Shown: one piece after another, positions 1-10,500 of the stretch | Position numbering within the stretch: position 1 is the stretch's first letter | Layout: the number at the start of each line of letters is the position of its first letter | Assembly: GCF_002878395.1 (NCBI RefSeq) | Contig: NC_061114.1 | Coordinates: 144,544,003 to 144,608,002 of the forward strand | Direction: 5' to 3' | Length of the DNA: 64,000 nucleotides | DNA from: Capsicum annuum | Taxonomy: Eukaryota > Streptophyta > Magnoliopsida > Solanales > Solanaceae | Notes under the pieces: generated by a model | What the model was told of the DNA's origin: nothing | The model's input: only the letters and a program-made list of their open reading frames with translations | The model's database searches: none | Translations under genes and position numbers: made by a program

Positions 1-492
1 AGCATGGTAGCTCCTTTATTACTAATTATTTTAGCTTTAGGGGCTAAGGATGTTTCCATTAATCTTTAATATACTCTATATATTATTGCTATTCTTTTGA
101 ATTTACCTTACTATTCATGTTTTTTATTTTAATATTTAATGTTAATGTATCCATAGCATTTTGATCATTAATAACTATAGAAAAATTAGGATAGCAATTA
201 AAGTATACCAGGTCATTAGCGAGGTTACTTTGTAATACTGCTAATAATAAATTATCAAAATTTAGTAACTTATTATCTCTTAAAAGTAGACATATAGGTA
301 CATGTAAACCTAATCTACATTATCGTTTTACTGCTACTTGAACAAGACCTATGTGAAAGAACTTGTAATTTTTTCTATATCTATAATATCTTCAGATGCT
401 AATAATTTAATAGTCTTAACATTTCTATTAATTTTAACAGTATATTATGAAGTTTTAATATTATAATTCTAAACTAAATCAAAGTGTCCAGT
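1..492 (-). pseudogene. Endogenous caulimovirid movement-protein fragment (copy 1)
   Basis: This stretch matches, base for base with scattered changes, the movement-protein sequence at 6820-7310 and 18015-18510, all on the minus strand. In the family, the movement protein (30K type) binds nucleic acid and lets virus move through plasmodesmata. The conserved part here encodes the segment around a YFN-YPNF-like motif. The reading frame is broken and the fragment runs off the left edge of the window. On the right it is cut at 492 by the TGTAACACCC start of a gypsy LTR, and the rest of the gene does not reappear on the other side. It is a dead genomic copy. Assignment to Caulimoviridae is firm by comparison with the linked coat, protease and RT pieces; the genus is not determined. 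Confidence 0.75.
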
Positions 493-2741
493 TGTAACAC
501 CCTATATTTCCCTAGGATAATCTATAAGTCCTAATGCATGAGTATTCGTATATGAAATTTTTGAAACACTCATTATTTTCTAGTTTAGAGACTGCCATTG
601 CGTAGGAAATTTAATTATATTTCCAACGATATAAAATTTGCCCAAATCCAATAACCGGTTAAGAAGTTATGGCGATTTTAAGTTTCAGTTGCATAACCCC
701 GTCCTTTTAACCTCTAGCGCATCGAGGAGCAGCCAATCGCTTTTGGAAAAATCCAGTAAGGTTCCACGATCCTGGCGCATCACACCATAGGTAAATTTGA
801 TAGTGGGCCTTCGCGATCATAGCGCATCATGGAGATGGCCAAAATGGCATCCACAGGATTACTGCGCTGGTGGCACGTCACGACATTTGTCCAGGTCCTA
901 GTTGTCCCTTTTTCAGTGGCTTGGTACGATAGTGGCGTGTTGGCCAAGGCCAAAAATTAGGATTTCAATATCCATCTTGTGTTTTTAAATTCGATTAAGG
1001 GTATTTGGGTCTTTTTCCTAAGTCCTAAACTCGCCCTAAACATAAAATTTAACCCCTAATTAACGTAAATACTCATTATTATTCACTTTCTCTCAAATTA
1101 AAAATCACCTCTTTCAAGAACAAGAAACCCTAGCTCTCAAGAATAAAGGTCAAATCTCAAGAACATTCCATCAATCCTTTAAAATTCATTATCCCAGGTA
1201 TGTTTAATGTTCATCCATTCATCCATGGAGTCCAAGTATCTATTTTAATTACAAATCTATCATCTTGTCTAGATATATGATATTAAATTATGATTTAAAA
1301 CTATGAATCTCCATGAACTTCCTTGAATATTGATTTTTACACCATATTTTAATGGAATTATCGTTGTTATCAAATCCCCCATGTTTTAATATTGTCACTC
1401 ATCAAATTAGATCATGATTTAGTGTTATAAATGTTGGAGTCATGCTATTATTTCAAGTTTTATATTATTCCCATGAATTGACTAAACTATGAAGTACAAG
1501 TGTTTGATAAAATGCCTACAAGAGTGATTTATTTAATAATAGCCTTCATGTTTTGGCCTTCATGCTTTAGTGTCTTTACAGTATTATTGTTTTAAGTCTT
1601 GGGGGTATTGAATACCCAAAAACCATAGCTGTTTATTTAGTTTAGTCTCAGAAAATTACATAATAGTCTTCAGATTATATTATGTGCATTATCAGAACAG
1701 TCAGATATTAGTTATTCAACTCAGAACAGTCTAGTATCTCAGTGTCTTTCAGTTTAGAGTAGGATTTAGCACCTAGCGAGTGTAGGCATGGTGGATTCCC
1801 CGTCATTTAGGTAAAGTCACCCGTTAGTTCAGGCTTGACACACTTTGTCCTCTAGACATTATATCATTTTAGTGGATCCACACAACCATCATTAGTACCC
1901 CTGGCATGGTATTAACACCATTCTAATAGGGTTACAGGTTGGACCCCTATTAGCTTAAATTAGGGAATGTCGGTTAGATGATACCTCCTACAGTCTTGGA
2001 TATAGTCTCAATTACAGTCCTAACTCAGCTATTCAGTCTTAGTATTGTTTGATCAAAGAATATAGATTTTAGTTATATCAATTTACAGATTTTACTCAGT
2101 TCATGTTATATGCTTAGTCATGCATCCACAGTATTTAAAGATTTTTTTGCGTTTTTAGTATCTACAGATTCCATGCTCTTTATTTAGTACTCCATGCTTT
2201 ACATGTATGTCCAGTTAATTATTATCCTTCCTATTCATGAGACCATGCATATCATCCTACCTCATCTAGCATACCAGTACATTTAAAGTACTGATCTCAT
2301 ACTTTTTCTTTTGCACTATGATGTCTCATATTATAGGTACTAATGCTCAGTTCCCAGATTGCACCTTAATTCTAGATTTATCAGCAGTACAGTAGCAGTG
2401 GTGAGTATTTGTCATCCGAGGATGGATTATACTACTTCATGTCCTTATCTCATTAGTTAGTAGAGTTAGTTGGGACCTATCCTATTATCTCACAGTATCC
2501 GTTTAGAGGCTTTTCAGATATTATAGTTAGCTATTCAGACTATTCATATTTTAGTATTTTTATCAGATTCATAACTCAGTAGTTATTTTATTATTAAAAT
2601 CATATGGAATTTCATTTATTCTTCCACATTCATGATTATATTACTCATTGCTCATAGAAGGTACAGTTCATGGGTTAGCTTATGATCTCTCAGGACTGTA
2701 ACCACCATGTAACGACTAGGGGGTAGTCTTGGGTCATTAAA
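493..2741 (+). repeat. 5' LTR of gypsy element G1
   Basis: The LTR begins TGTAACACCC and ends about GGGTCATTAAA, directly before the primer-binding site. At about 2.25 kb it is long. It is related to the LTRs at 10833, 22481, 49138/54904 and 63234 by the shared start, by a shared block with CTCATTAGTTAGTAGAGTTAG near 2449-2469 (reverse complement near 11127-11150), and by a shared CAGGTATGT site at 1195-1203 followed by a TTCATCCATGG-like sequence. Its usual role is promoter and polyadenylation control of the element. Confidence 0.85.
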
Positions 2742-2743
2742 AC

Positions 2744-2757
2744 TTGGTATCAAAGCC
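2744..2757 (+). other. Primer-binding site, initiator-Met tRNA type (G1)
   Basis: TTGGTATCAAAGCC lies three bases after the LTR end. It matches the TGGTATCAGAGC class used by many plant gypsy elements to prime minus-strand DNA with tRNA-iMet, with one or two changes. Equivalent sites occur on the minus strand at 22469, 33451 and 60569. Confidence 0.8.
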
Positions 2758-2964
2758 TAAGGTTTTAAAGTGTCCTAGGAAGTCTGAAAGTCATACCATG
2801 TAGATTCTTATGCATAGGTGCATAGCGCACCACACTTATGGATGAGAGGCTACAAGGCATTTATGAAAAAGTTTCCTTTCTTTCAAGTATTCATATTGTA
2901 TGATTGAGCATGAACTCAAGTTAAACTCTCAATCTAATATGTTTCCTCCTTCCGTTTACAAAAG

Positions 2965-4160
2965 ATGCCTCCTAAGAAGAAAAGAAGAAGAACAGGAACA
3001 TAGCCAGCCCCTCAGCCCATCCAGGCAGATCCTCTGGATGAGCATGTCTCTCACACAAAATTCAGGGTTGCGTCACTACTCTAGCAAACTCTGTAGTAGC
3101 ACAGAATGAACGGCCAACCGCTGTTCCGGCCAACCTAATATCCAATACTGTTGCAACTATAATTGGGATTTCATCCAAATAAATCCTCCTTTTTTCACGG
3201 GATCCAAATCTGAAGAGAATCTACAGGAATTCTTAGACATAGTTCAGAAGGTCACGGATGCTATGGGGGTGACGTGTAGTCAAAGTGATGAGTTGGCTAC
3301 ATATCAATTGCAGGATATAGCCTATACTTAGTTTAAGTAGTGCAAAGTTAATAGAGGTGTTGATACAGGGCCTATAGAATGGGAAGAGTTTACCAAGGCT
3401 TTCTTGGATAGATTATTTCTATTAGAGTTAAGGGAGGACAAAGTGTTAGAATTTATTAATTTGAGGCAAGGAAATATGAGTGTAAGGGAGTATTCTCTCA
3501 AGTTTACTCAGGTAGCTAGATTTTCTTCTCAAGTGGTGGATGGCAATAGGTCCTAGATGAGTAAGTTTATGTTTAGTGTGTCTGATAGTATGGTCAAGTA
3601 GTGTTGGACAGCAATGCTGATTAGTGAGATGGATTTGTCTAGACTGATGGTCCATGCTTAATAGATAGAGAATTAGAAGATTAAGGAGAGAGAGAGAGAA
3701 AACAAGAGATCTAAGATGGGTAGTTTTAAGTTTAATCAGCCAAAGTCAGATGGTGATAACCGTCCTTAGTTTCATCAGAGGTATTAAGCTCCAGTACCTT
3801 CTTCAGCCAGTGCCCCAGTACCCAAATTTAGGAATGACAATAGGGATAGGGCACTAGGCTCTAAGTCCTAAGTTAGTTTTAGCAGTGCTCGTACCAATTC
3901 TCTATGTTAAAAATTTGGCAAACATCATCAGGATGAATGTAGAGCAGGTAGTGATGTGTGCTTCGAGTGTGGCAAACCAGGCCATCAAATTTAGGAGTGT
4001 CGGGTAGCTGCTCAGAAAGGTAGGGATACGCGTCAATAGGGCCAATCCCATCAGTCGTCAGTTCCATTCGTCCGCCCAACACAGTAGGGTGCCGCTTTCA
4101 GTGGTCAGCGTTTGAATAGATTATATGCTCTTCAGTCCCGCTAAGATTAGAAAAATTCTC
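2965..4160 (+). pseudogene. Gypsy gag (G1), many nonsense mutations
   Basis: Gag builds the virus-like particle and binds the element RNA. The start is taken at ATG 2965 because it opens a lysine- and arginine-rich stretch (MPPKKKRRRTGT) typical of these gags. The retrotransposon-gag core follows at about 3180-3660, including the segment with EFINLRQGNMSVREYSLKFT. A CCHC zinc knuckle reads CFECGKPGHQI, stop, EC at 3959-4000. Stops interrupt the frame repeatedly (for example at 3008, 3556, 3598, 3660, 3767, 3870, 3991). Most look like CAG or CAA changed to TAG or TAA, or TGG to TAG. The gene is dead. Confidence 0.85.
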
Positions 4161-4522
4161 CTGACGTAGTTACTGGTATGTTGCAGATCTTTCACTTACA
4201 TTTTTATGCTTTTCAAGAGCCTGGAGCTTCTCTTTCTTTTGTAACTCCATATATAACTATCAATTTTGGAGTCAGTCCCAAAACTCTAGTTGAGCCCTTT
4301 TTAGTATCTACCTCAGTAGGCATTTTCATTAGAGCCAGACAGGTATACAAGAACTATCCGATCATAATATTTTAGAAAGTTACATCAGTTGATCTCGTGG
4401 AGTTAGAGATGACAGATTTTGACATTATTCTCGACATGGATTGGTTCCACTTATGCTATGCCTAAGTTAATTATAGAAATAGAATAGTTCATTGTCAGTT
4501 CCCAAATGAACCAGTCCTTGAA
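4161..4522 (+). pseudogene. Gypsy aspartic protease region (G1)
   Basis: The segment encodes the retropepsin-like domain that follows gag in Ty3/gypsy polyproteins and processes them. Recognisable parts are the ASLSFVTPYITINFGV segment near 4227-4275 and the downstream TDFDIILDMDWF motif near 4410-4446, the usual D-x-ILGMDWL position. Stops occur at 4374 and near 4462. I cannot see an intact D-[ST]-G catalytic triplet. In this clade the protease often begins with a DTGA-S-SF motif and here that region reads PGASLSF, so the catalytic residue appears lost or altered. Confidence 0.7.
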
Positions 4523-5324
4523 TTGAGGGGTAGTACTATAGCTCTTAGGGGTCAGTTGACCTCGTACCTTAGAGCCATAAAGATGATATCCAAGGGGTGT
4601 GTCTACCATCTTATGCGAGTCAAAGACTCTAACTCAAAAACTCCAACTCTTGAGTCAGTTCCATCAGTAAATGAATTCTCAAAAGTATTTCCTGAATATC
4701 TTCCCGGAGTTTCTCCCAAAAGGGAAATTGACTTTGGAATAGACCTTCTCCCAGATAATCAGCCTATATCTATTCCACCATATAGAATGGCTCTAACTAA
4801 AATCAAAGAGTTGAGGAACAGTTGAAGGATCTCTTAGATAAGGGATTTATCACACCCAGCGTCTCCGCGTGGGGCACACCTGTTCTATTCATGTGTAAGA
4901 AAGACGGTTCTCTCAGAATATGTATAAACTGCCATTAGTTGAACAAGGTCAGAGTCAAGAATAAATATCCACTTCCTAGAATCGATAATTTATCTGACCA
5001 ACTTCAAGGTGCTAGTTACTTTTCCAAGATAGACCTCAGATCAGGATATCATCACTTAGAGTTGGAGAATGGGATATCCCAAAAATAGCTTTCCAAACTT
5101 AGTATGGTCACTTCGAATTTCTATCCATGTCTTTTGGTCTTAAAAATGCCCCAGCAGCCTACATGAACTTGATAAACCGAGTGTTCAAGTAGTACTTGGA
5201 CATGTTCATCAAAGTATTCATTGATGACATTCTTGTTTACTCCCATAGCAAAAATGATCATGCAGACCACCTCAGATTAGTGCTTTAGAATCTTAGAGCC
5301 CACCAATTTTTTTGCTAAATTCAG
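4523..5324 (+). pseudogene. Gypsy reverse transcriptase, truncated (G1)
   Basis: The first part (4523-4825) is an open frame covering the protease-RT linker and the start of RT, including [20 protein letters not shown] and [10 protein letters not shown]. After a frameshift near 4825 the fingers and palm continue: [20 protein letters not shown] near 4832-4890, [11 protein letters not shown] near 5024-5060 and the catalytic FIDDILVYS near 5217-5243 with both aspartates kept. Further frameshifts lie near 5090 and stops occur near 4937 and 5190. The sequence stops at LRAHQFF near 5310, where the Athila/Tat-type LTR begins, so thumb, connection, RNase H and integrase are absent. Confidence 0.85.
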
Positions 5325-5519
5325 TGATGTGTGAGTAGATGCTAACACATTTGAGGCTTTTAACTAAGAATAATTGCAAAGTCTTAAGAAACTTTTGTTA
5401 TTTTTTATTGTTTTCTCTTTGATATTACAGTAAAAGTCAAGATGCAAGAGAACCAGTAATAATGGAAGTAAAAGAGTTGATCTCAGAGAAAGTAAAGAGA
5501 AAAGTATAGTTAATGACTT

Positions 5520-6025
5520 GTTTGATAAGTCGTCAGCCTTATGATAAGCTATCAGAGTTGCCGTTAGACTTAGACAGAGAATGAGATTCAGCTAGAAGAA
5601 ATGACGACAACCTGTGATAGGCCATCAGAGTTGTGATAAGCCGTTAAGCTTGTTAATTGGATTAGGCAGTTCTTGAGAACTTCAAGTGAAGAAGTGATGA
5701 TAATTATGATAAGTTATCACAATTCTGATAAGCCATCAAGAATTCCGTTAGCCTAAGGCAGTACATGAGATTTAAAGTAAAAAAGTGACGACATTGTTTG
5801 ATATATCGTCAAAGTCTTGATAAGTCATCAGGATTATCATCATCCTTAGGTAGTGTTCAAAAGATGAGTTGAAGAAGTGCCGACACTCTATGATAAGTCA
5901 TCAGAACTCTGATAAGCCATCAGGCATGTCATCACACATAAGCAAAAAGCAAGAAATGAGACTCATGTCTGACAACATGGTCTGATAAGCTATAAGATCT
6001 CTGATAAGCCATGAGACATGTCGTT
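5520..6025 (+). repeat. About 90-bp tandem repeats with paired GATAAG motifs in LTR U3
   Basis: Six degenerate units start near 5520, 5610, 5700, 5787, 5887 and 5973. Each carries two TGATAAGYCRTCAG-like motifs about 17-20 bp apart, then a TGTCGTTAG-like segment, an AG-rich spacer and a TGACGAC-like segment. The motif is itself partly palindromic. The array lies upstream of the TATA box, the position of an LTR enhancer. GATAAG matches the plant I-box core, but any transcriptional role is inference. Confidence 0.75.
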
Positions 6026-6077
6026 AGATAAGGAGAAAAATCTGAATTTTAATTTTGAATTTTTCTTAAGTTATGGA

Positions 6078-6086
6078 TATAAATAG
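6078..6086 (+). promoter_or_regulatory. Putative LTR TATA box
   Basis: TATAAATAG stands just downstream of the GATAAG array and just upstream of a TTTAGGGTTTCATT stretch, an arrangement expected for the U3/R boundary of a plant LTR. The transcription start is not visible from sequence alone. Confidence 0.5.
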
Positions 6087-6505
6087 CCGCTTTTAGGGTT
6101 TCATTGCGGGGCGGAACATCTAGAACTTATTCCAAGGGAATTTACTTTTATTTTTGGCTCTCTTAACTTAGAATTCAATATTCAACTCTTTTATTTGGTT
6201 GTGAGAATTTTCTCTTGAACTTAGAAGAGAATCAACTTCAGACTTCATCTTTTGTAAGTTTAATTACTTTGAATGACGATTACAATTGTTGCTATCTGTT
6301 TCTTTCTCATGTGGAACTAAAACCCACAACTAGGGTTGTGGGATCTATGATTATTCCCCCATGGATTTAATAGCTAGTTAGGGTTTGAGTGATTGTGGGG
6401 ACATTTTCATAATTTTTTTGTTATGATTTTTATTTATTGGTTGCAAATAATAAATCCAGCCTTATGTTGATTTGCTTGAATTTAGAAATAAACTAAAGGT
6501 AGAGA

Positions 6506-7439
6506 AATCAACTCCTTTTAATTTTCTTTCAATATCTTCTAATGTTACTTCTCTTTCTTTTACAGACTTGCAGATTGAAGGTCTAGAAAAGGACATTCTT
6601 CTACTGGAAGATGCTTGATTAAAAATTCATGATCTTAGAAATTTTAAATCCTTAGATCCATCTGGTTATTGTATTACTTGTTTAATATTTAAATTTTCTT
6701 CTTCCATTTCTGGCTCCGTTATGGAGTCGAAATGCCAATTATCTTTTATTAATACATCATCCCATTTTATCATTTTGGGGACAAAGGTATTATTATGATT
6801 AAGGTTAGCTTCCATTATCATGGTAGCTCCTTTATTACTAATTATGTTTGCCTTAGAGGCTACGGTTGTTTTCATTAATCTTTAATATACTCTATATTAT
6901 TTCTATTTCTCATGTATTTACCTTACTATTCATGTTTTTTGTTTTAATATTTAAAGTCAATGTATCTATAGCAATTTGATCATTAATATATATAGAAAAA
7001 TTTGGATAGAAATTAAAGTATACCGGGTCATTAGCGAGGTTACTTTGTAATACTGCTAATAATGAATCATCAAAATTTAATAACCTATTATCTCTTAAAA
7101 GTAGACATATAGGTACATCTAAACCTAATCTATATAGTGGTTTAAATGCTACTTGAACTAGATCTATGTGAAGGAACTTGCATTTTTTTCTATATCTATT
7201 AATATCTTTAGTTGCTATTAATTTAATAGTCTCAACATTTCTATTAATTGCAACAGTAGATTCTGAAGTTTTAATATTATAATTTTTAACAAAATCAAAG
7301 TGTCTAGTTTGATAGACTCTATTAAAACTTTCTTTTGGAATATTCCAATTCTGTAAATCACTTTCTATTTTAGCAATTTTACTAGAGCTAGCAGAAACAT
7401 TGACACAATTTATTACGTTTTGGTTGGTTGAGTATTCAT
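6506..7439 (-). pseudogene. Endogenous caulimovirid movement protein (copy 2)
   Basis: The start is placed at the minus-strand ATG ending at 7439, which matches the start position in copy 3 (18640). The sequence runs through a middle block with the family's FDDSLL- and YFN-YPNF-like segments (about 7120-6990) to an open C-terminal stretch at 6875-6666, which contains SNKGATMIMEANLNHNNTF. The family protein mediates cell-to-cell movement. The C-terminal tail continues to 6506 and ends at the junction with the Athila/Tat-type LTR. Stops and frameshifts break the N-terminal half. Compared with copies 1 and 3 this copy is similarly decayed but keeps different segments open. Confidence 0.78.
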
Positions 7440-7707
7440 TAGGATTTTTTCTTTTTGTAGATGAGAGAAAAACACTATCCTAGAAACAAAATTTGTTTAA
7501 GATGTTACTACCACAATAATTATTTTTGTGTGCAGTAATTATTAATTTTCTTCACCTAGAATTCTTTTATTCTATTCCTATAGGCTTAGCTTCGGGAATA
7601 CCCTCTGGGTCCGACTCTATTTTTCCACACACACAAAGCTAATCCAATGGAATATTCTAGCTTTACCAACGTCTAAACTGCTATTAAATGACTACCCAAC
7701 TTAAGGG
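7440..7707 (-). pseudogene. Short caulimovirid ORF upstream of the movement protein (copy 1)
   Basis: The minus strand here matches 18650-18891, where an open frame contains EYSVGLALSVWKN followed by a basic stretch (FSRRQAYRNKINEFLQKK). In this copy the frame is interrupted near 7570-7600. It lies immediately before the movement-protein start in both copies, so it is probably the end of the preceding viral ORF. I do not recognise its function. The similarity ends at GACTACC in both copies (about 7707 and 18891). Confidence 0.55.
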
Positions 7708-7876
7708 ATAAAACTAAGAACATAGAGGAAGAACAATAGTAATTACTAACTAGAAGAATGATTATTCCAGGAGTAACGCTAATTTCGACCAACTCTAGGA
7801 TAGCGTAATGCTCTAGCCTCTCCTACTTATACTCACACTCCTTAATCATACTCATAATCAAATATAAAATAGCTTT
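7708..7876. other. Unassigned 170-bp segment between caulimovirid pieces
   Basis: I see no coding pattern and no match elsewhere in the window. It lies between the minus-strand ORF upstream of the movement protein and the plus-strand RT fragment, so it may be unaligned viral leader or filler at a rearrangement junction. Confidence 0.3.
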
Positions 7877-8957
7877 TAATGTTCCTTTTGGATAATATGA
7901 ATGGAATAGAATGCCTTTTGAACTAAAATATGCTCTATTTGAATTGCTATTATAAATAATATATTTAACCAATATGGTCAAATTTCTATAGTCTATATAG
8001 ATGATGTTTTAATATTTTCAGAAGATATTGACCAACATTTTAAATACCTTCACACAATTTTAAATATTGTCAAACAAAATGGACTAGTAGTTAGTGCTAA
8101 GAAGATTAAATTATTTCAAACCTCTATTAGATTTCTCTGTCATGATTTATATCATGGAACCTACAAATCCATTTGTAGAGCCATAGAGTTCTCCTCTAAA
8201 TTACCAGATGAATTAACCGATGAAGCTCAACTCCAAAGATTTTTAGAAAGTCTTAACTATGTTACAAATTTTATTCCTAATATTAGACAGGTTTGTAAGC
8301 CTCTTTATCAACGTCTCAAGAAAAATCCAGTGCCTTGGAGTATAGAGCACACTAATACCATTCAAAAAATTAAATTAATAGTTCAAAAACTTCTATGTCT
8401 AGGGATACCGCACCCGGAGGCCCTCATGATTGTAAAAATTGATGCCTCAGACATAGGATATGGAGGCATCCTTAAACAAAGGATTTCTATAGAATGTACC
8501 GAACAATTAGTAAGATTCACGTCTGGAATCTGGAATGATACTAAAAAAATTATAGTACTATTAAAAAAATGAGATTTTGGATATATTACTATATATAACT
8601 AAATTTCAAGATGATTTAACAAATAAAGAATTTTTACTAAGAGTAGACTGCAAAGAAGCCAAAGATGTTTTACAAAAAGATGTTAAAAATCTAATTTCTA
8701 AACAGATATTCGCCAGATAGCAAGCTTTGTTATCAAGTTTCGATTTTTAAATAGAATTTATAATGGGAGAAAACAATTCTCTCCCAGATATTCTAACCAG
8801 AGAATTTCTTTAGGGAAAAAATGAAGAAACCCCAAAAATTCAGAATGAAAATAAAGCCTCCATATAGGAAAAAAAGGCGTTTTAACAAAGAAAATAAAAA
8901 TCCAGATATCAGATTTTCAGTGCTGATAGAAGGTCCATCTATACCAGAGCCTACTAA
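7877..8957 (+). pseudogene. Endogenous caulimovirid reverse transcriptase-RNase H fragment
   Basis: The segment begins in the RT palm (KIAFNVPFG), passes the catalytic YIDDVLIFS near 7990-8018 with both aspartates intact, then the thumb and connection. RNase H is in the open frame 8330-8572: KIDASDIGYGG near 8437-8469 has the expected first catalytic aspartate. The C-terminal part has NSLPDILTREF near 8775-8808, the usual end of a caulimovirid RNase H domain. The enzyme copies pregenomic RNA into DNA. Stops and frameshifts break it, for example near 7913, 8110 and 8572. It ends at 8957 against an RT fragment on the opposite strand. Confidence 0.85.
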
Positions 8958-9300
8958 ATAATTTAATCTTCTTAGCACTAACTACCAGTCCATTTTGTTT
9001 GACAATATTAAAAAATGTGTGGAGGCGTTTAAAATGTTGGTCAATATCTTCTGAAAATATTAAAACGTCATCTATGTAGACTATAGAAATTTGACTATAT
9101 TGGTTAAATATATTGTTCATAATATTTTGAAATTTAGATGGAACATTTTTTAGTCCAAAAGGTATTACATTATATTCATATTGTCCAAAAGGAACATTGA
9201 AGGCTATTTTATATTTATCTTTTTTCGTAATTTGTAACTGCCAAAATCCTGATTTCCTATCAAACTTGGTATAAATATTAGCTTTATAAGTTCATTTAAG
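8958..9300 (-). pseudogene. Caulimovirid reverse transcriptase fragment, inverted
   Basis: This is the minus-strand RT palm, with an open stretch at 9120-8917 containing IVYIDDVLIFSEDIDQHF. Upstream (9300-9121) lies the KFDRKSGFWQLQI and FGQYEYNVIPFGL region. It duplicates in inverted orientation the sequence at 7877-8110 and 19930-20250. Both catalytic aspartates remain. The fragment is bounded by plus-strand RNase H on one side and plus-strand coat-protein sequence on the other, so it is a rearranged piece. Confidence 0.82.
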
Positions 9301-9565
9301 AAGGTCACGTTTGTAAGGGAGCATTAAACATGATTGTTAAAAAATGGTATACTACTAATAATAATGTAGTAGAATCAACAATTCCTCTGTTAGAAGAAAG
9401 TAGCCTACCAGTGGAGGGTAGAATTGTTACTCTCACCTTTTAAATTAGATATAGTAGATACTAAAGGTGATCCTACAAATAAGGATATAAGGAAAATACT
9501 CCAAAACAATAATTATACAAATTAATTATTACATGTGGTTTCTAAATAGATTCTCAAAGCCGAGA
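9301..9565 (+). pseudogene. Caulimovirid coat-protein N-terminal fragment (copy 1)
   Basis: The sequence matches 14590-14840 (KWYTTNNK, LEEISLPVEGRIV and FKLDIVDTKGDP segments). The first bases up to about 9330 are rearranged or unmatched. It ends at 9565 in the middle of the AEN segment, where the inverted conserved ORF begins. It has a frameshift near 9435 and a TAA near 9524. Confidence 0.72.
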
Positions 9566-10500
9566 ATTTTCAAATTCATGGATATCGAAGGACCAATAGA
9601 TAATATATGAAATTCTTTTATCCATAAAAAATTTACACCATTAACATTTTCCGACAGTGTAGAAATATTCTGCTCTACCTGGAACTTTTCAAATTGGTTT
9701 TGAAACTGTGTAGACAATAACTGTTTATTTCCTCCAAACTGACTCTACCAGTCATAGAACCATTAAGGAATTATAGAAGTATTTATCTGCTCTAAATATT
9801 TCATGAACCAAAAGTGAGTATTGGGCCTAACATACATAAAGTTGTACTAGAGTGCCTTATAATCATACCAATTATAGGTCTGAGGTTTGTGTCTTCTTGA
9901 CAGAGGAATGGGTGTATGTAGGTGATCTACATACCATTCAAATACGCTTAATGTCCATTTGATTGTAAACTTTGAATATTGAATGCTATTAGGATTAGTT
10001 ATATCTGCTAATTTATGCTCGATTTGTAATGAATTCGTATCTATTAATATGAATGCATAGTACTTTTGGGTCTTAAGGGGATCGTCCATCTCTATATAGT
10101 CCCAATTTGTATAACATGGATTTAATAATTTTGGTATTAAAAATATTTTGTACTTTTTATCAAGTGCCATTATCGACAATACCTGCAAATCTACAATCTG
10201 GAATTGTTTTTTATCAGGAATACTTTGCTTTTCTTTCCTTTGCGGAGTGGCTGGGGAGACTGCTTGTAAGTTGGTTTCTAGTGGTTTCATCTCATAACTA
10301 TCTTTAGTTTGGATAGAAATATTTTTATTGATAGATGAATAGCTTTTCTTAAATATCTGCTTAAGTGGCTTCATTCTCGGTACACTGGTAATAGACCCTT
10401 TTGACGATAGCAGAATGGTTGGTTTTGGCAGGGATGGAAATTCTGCCAAGTCTGAAAAGCTATTTTCTAACTTTTTATCTGACTTTTTATCTTCTTATGT
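9566..10500 (-). pseudogene. Conserved caulimovirid ORF of unknown function (copy 1, longest)
   Basis: An open frame of 200 codons runs from ATG 10449 to 9847 and similarity continues to 9566 through stops. The upstream in-frame sequence (10500-10450) is Lys/Asp/Ser-rich and may include the true start, which the plus-strand copy at 17411 has as MKRPFI. The frame has a basic, low-complexity N-terminus and then a compact region with KYYAFILIDTNSLQIEHK, NSIQYSKFTIKWTLSVFEW and TYNWYDYKAL. Downstream, aromatic-rich sequence (for example FYDW and SQFGGN) follows. It lies after the protease and on the same strand as the adjoining inverted coat/protease copy. I recall similar aromatic-rich ORFs in endogenous caulimovirids but cannot name a function. 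Confidence 0.6.

Larger units (their letters stand above)
493..5324 (+). mobile_element. Ty3/gypsy retrotransposon, 3' truncated (element G1)
   Basis: This plus-strand element runs in the order 5' LTR, initiator-Met-type primer site, gag with CCHC knuckle, aspartic protease, reverse transcriptase. That is the Ty3/gypsy gene order as far as it goes. It ends abruptly inside the RT palm at 5324, where an unrelated Athila/Tat-type LTR starts, so RNase H, integrase and the 3' LTR are missing. The element sits inside the caulimovirid movement-protein copy ending at 492. The five bases before the LTR are CCAGT, but the right-hand duplication cannot be tested because that end is lost. Confidence 0.88.
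5325..6505 (+). mobile_element. Athila/Tat-type LTR, 3' truncated
   Basis: The sequence starts TGATGTGTGAGTAGATGCTAACACATTT. It aligns along most of its length with the reverse complement of the LTR at 53427-54903, including the GTAAAAGTCAAGATGCAAGAGAACCA block near 5430 and the GATTTGCTTGA block near 6469. The other copy is about 1,477 bp; this one lacks roughly the last 300 bp and passes directly into caulimovirid sequence at about 6506. No internal region is attached, so it is a truncated remnant. It carries the tandem GATAAG-motif array and a TATA box annotated separately. Confidence 0.82.
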
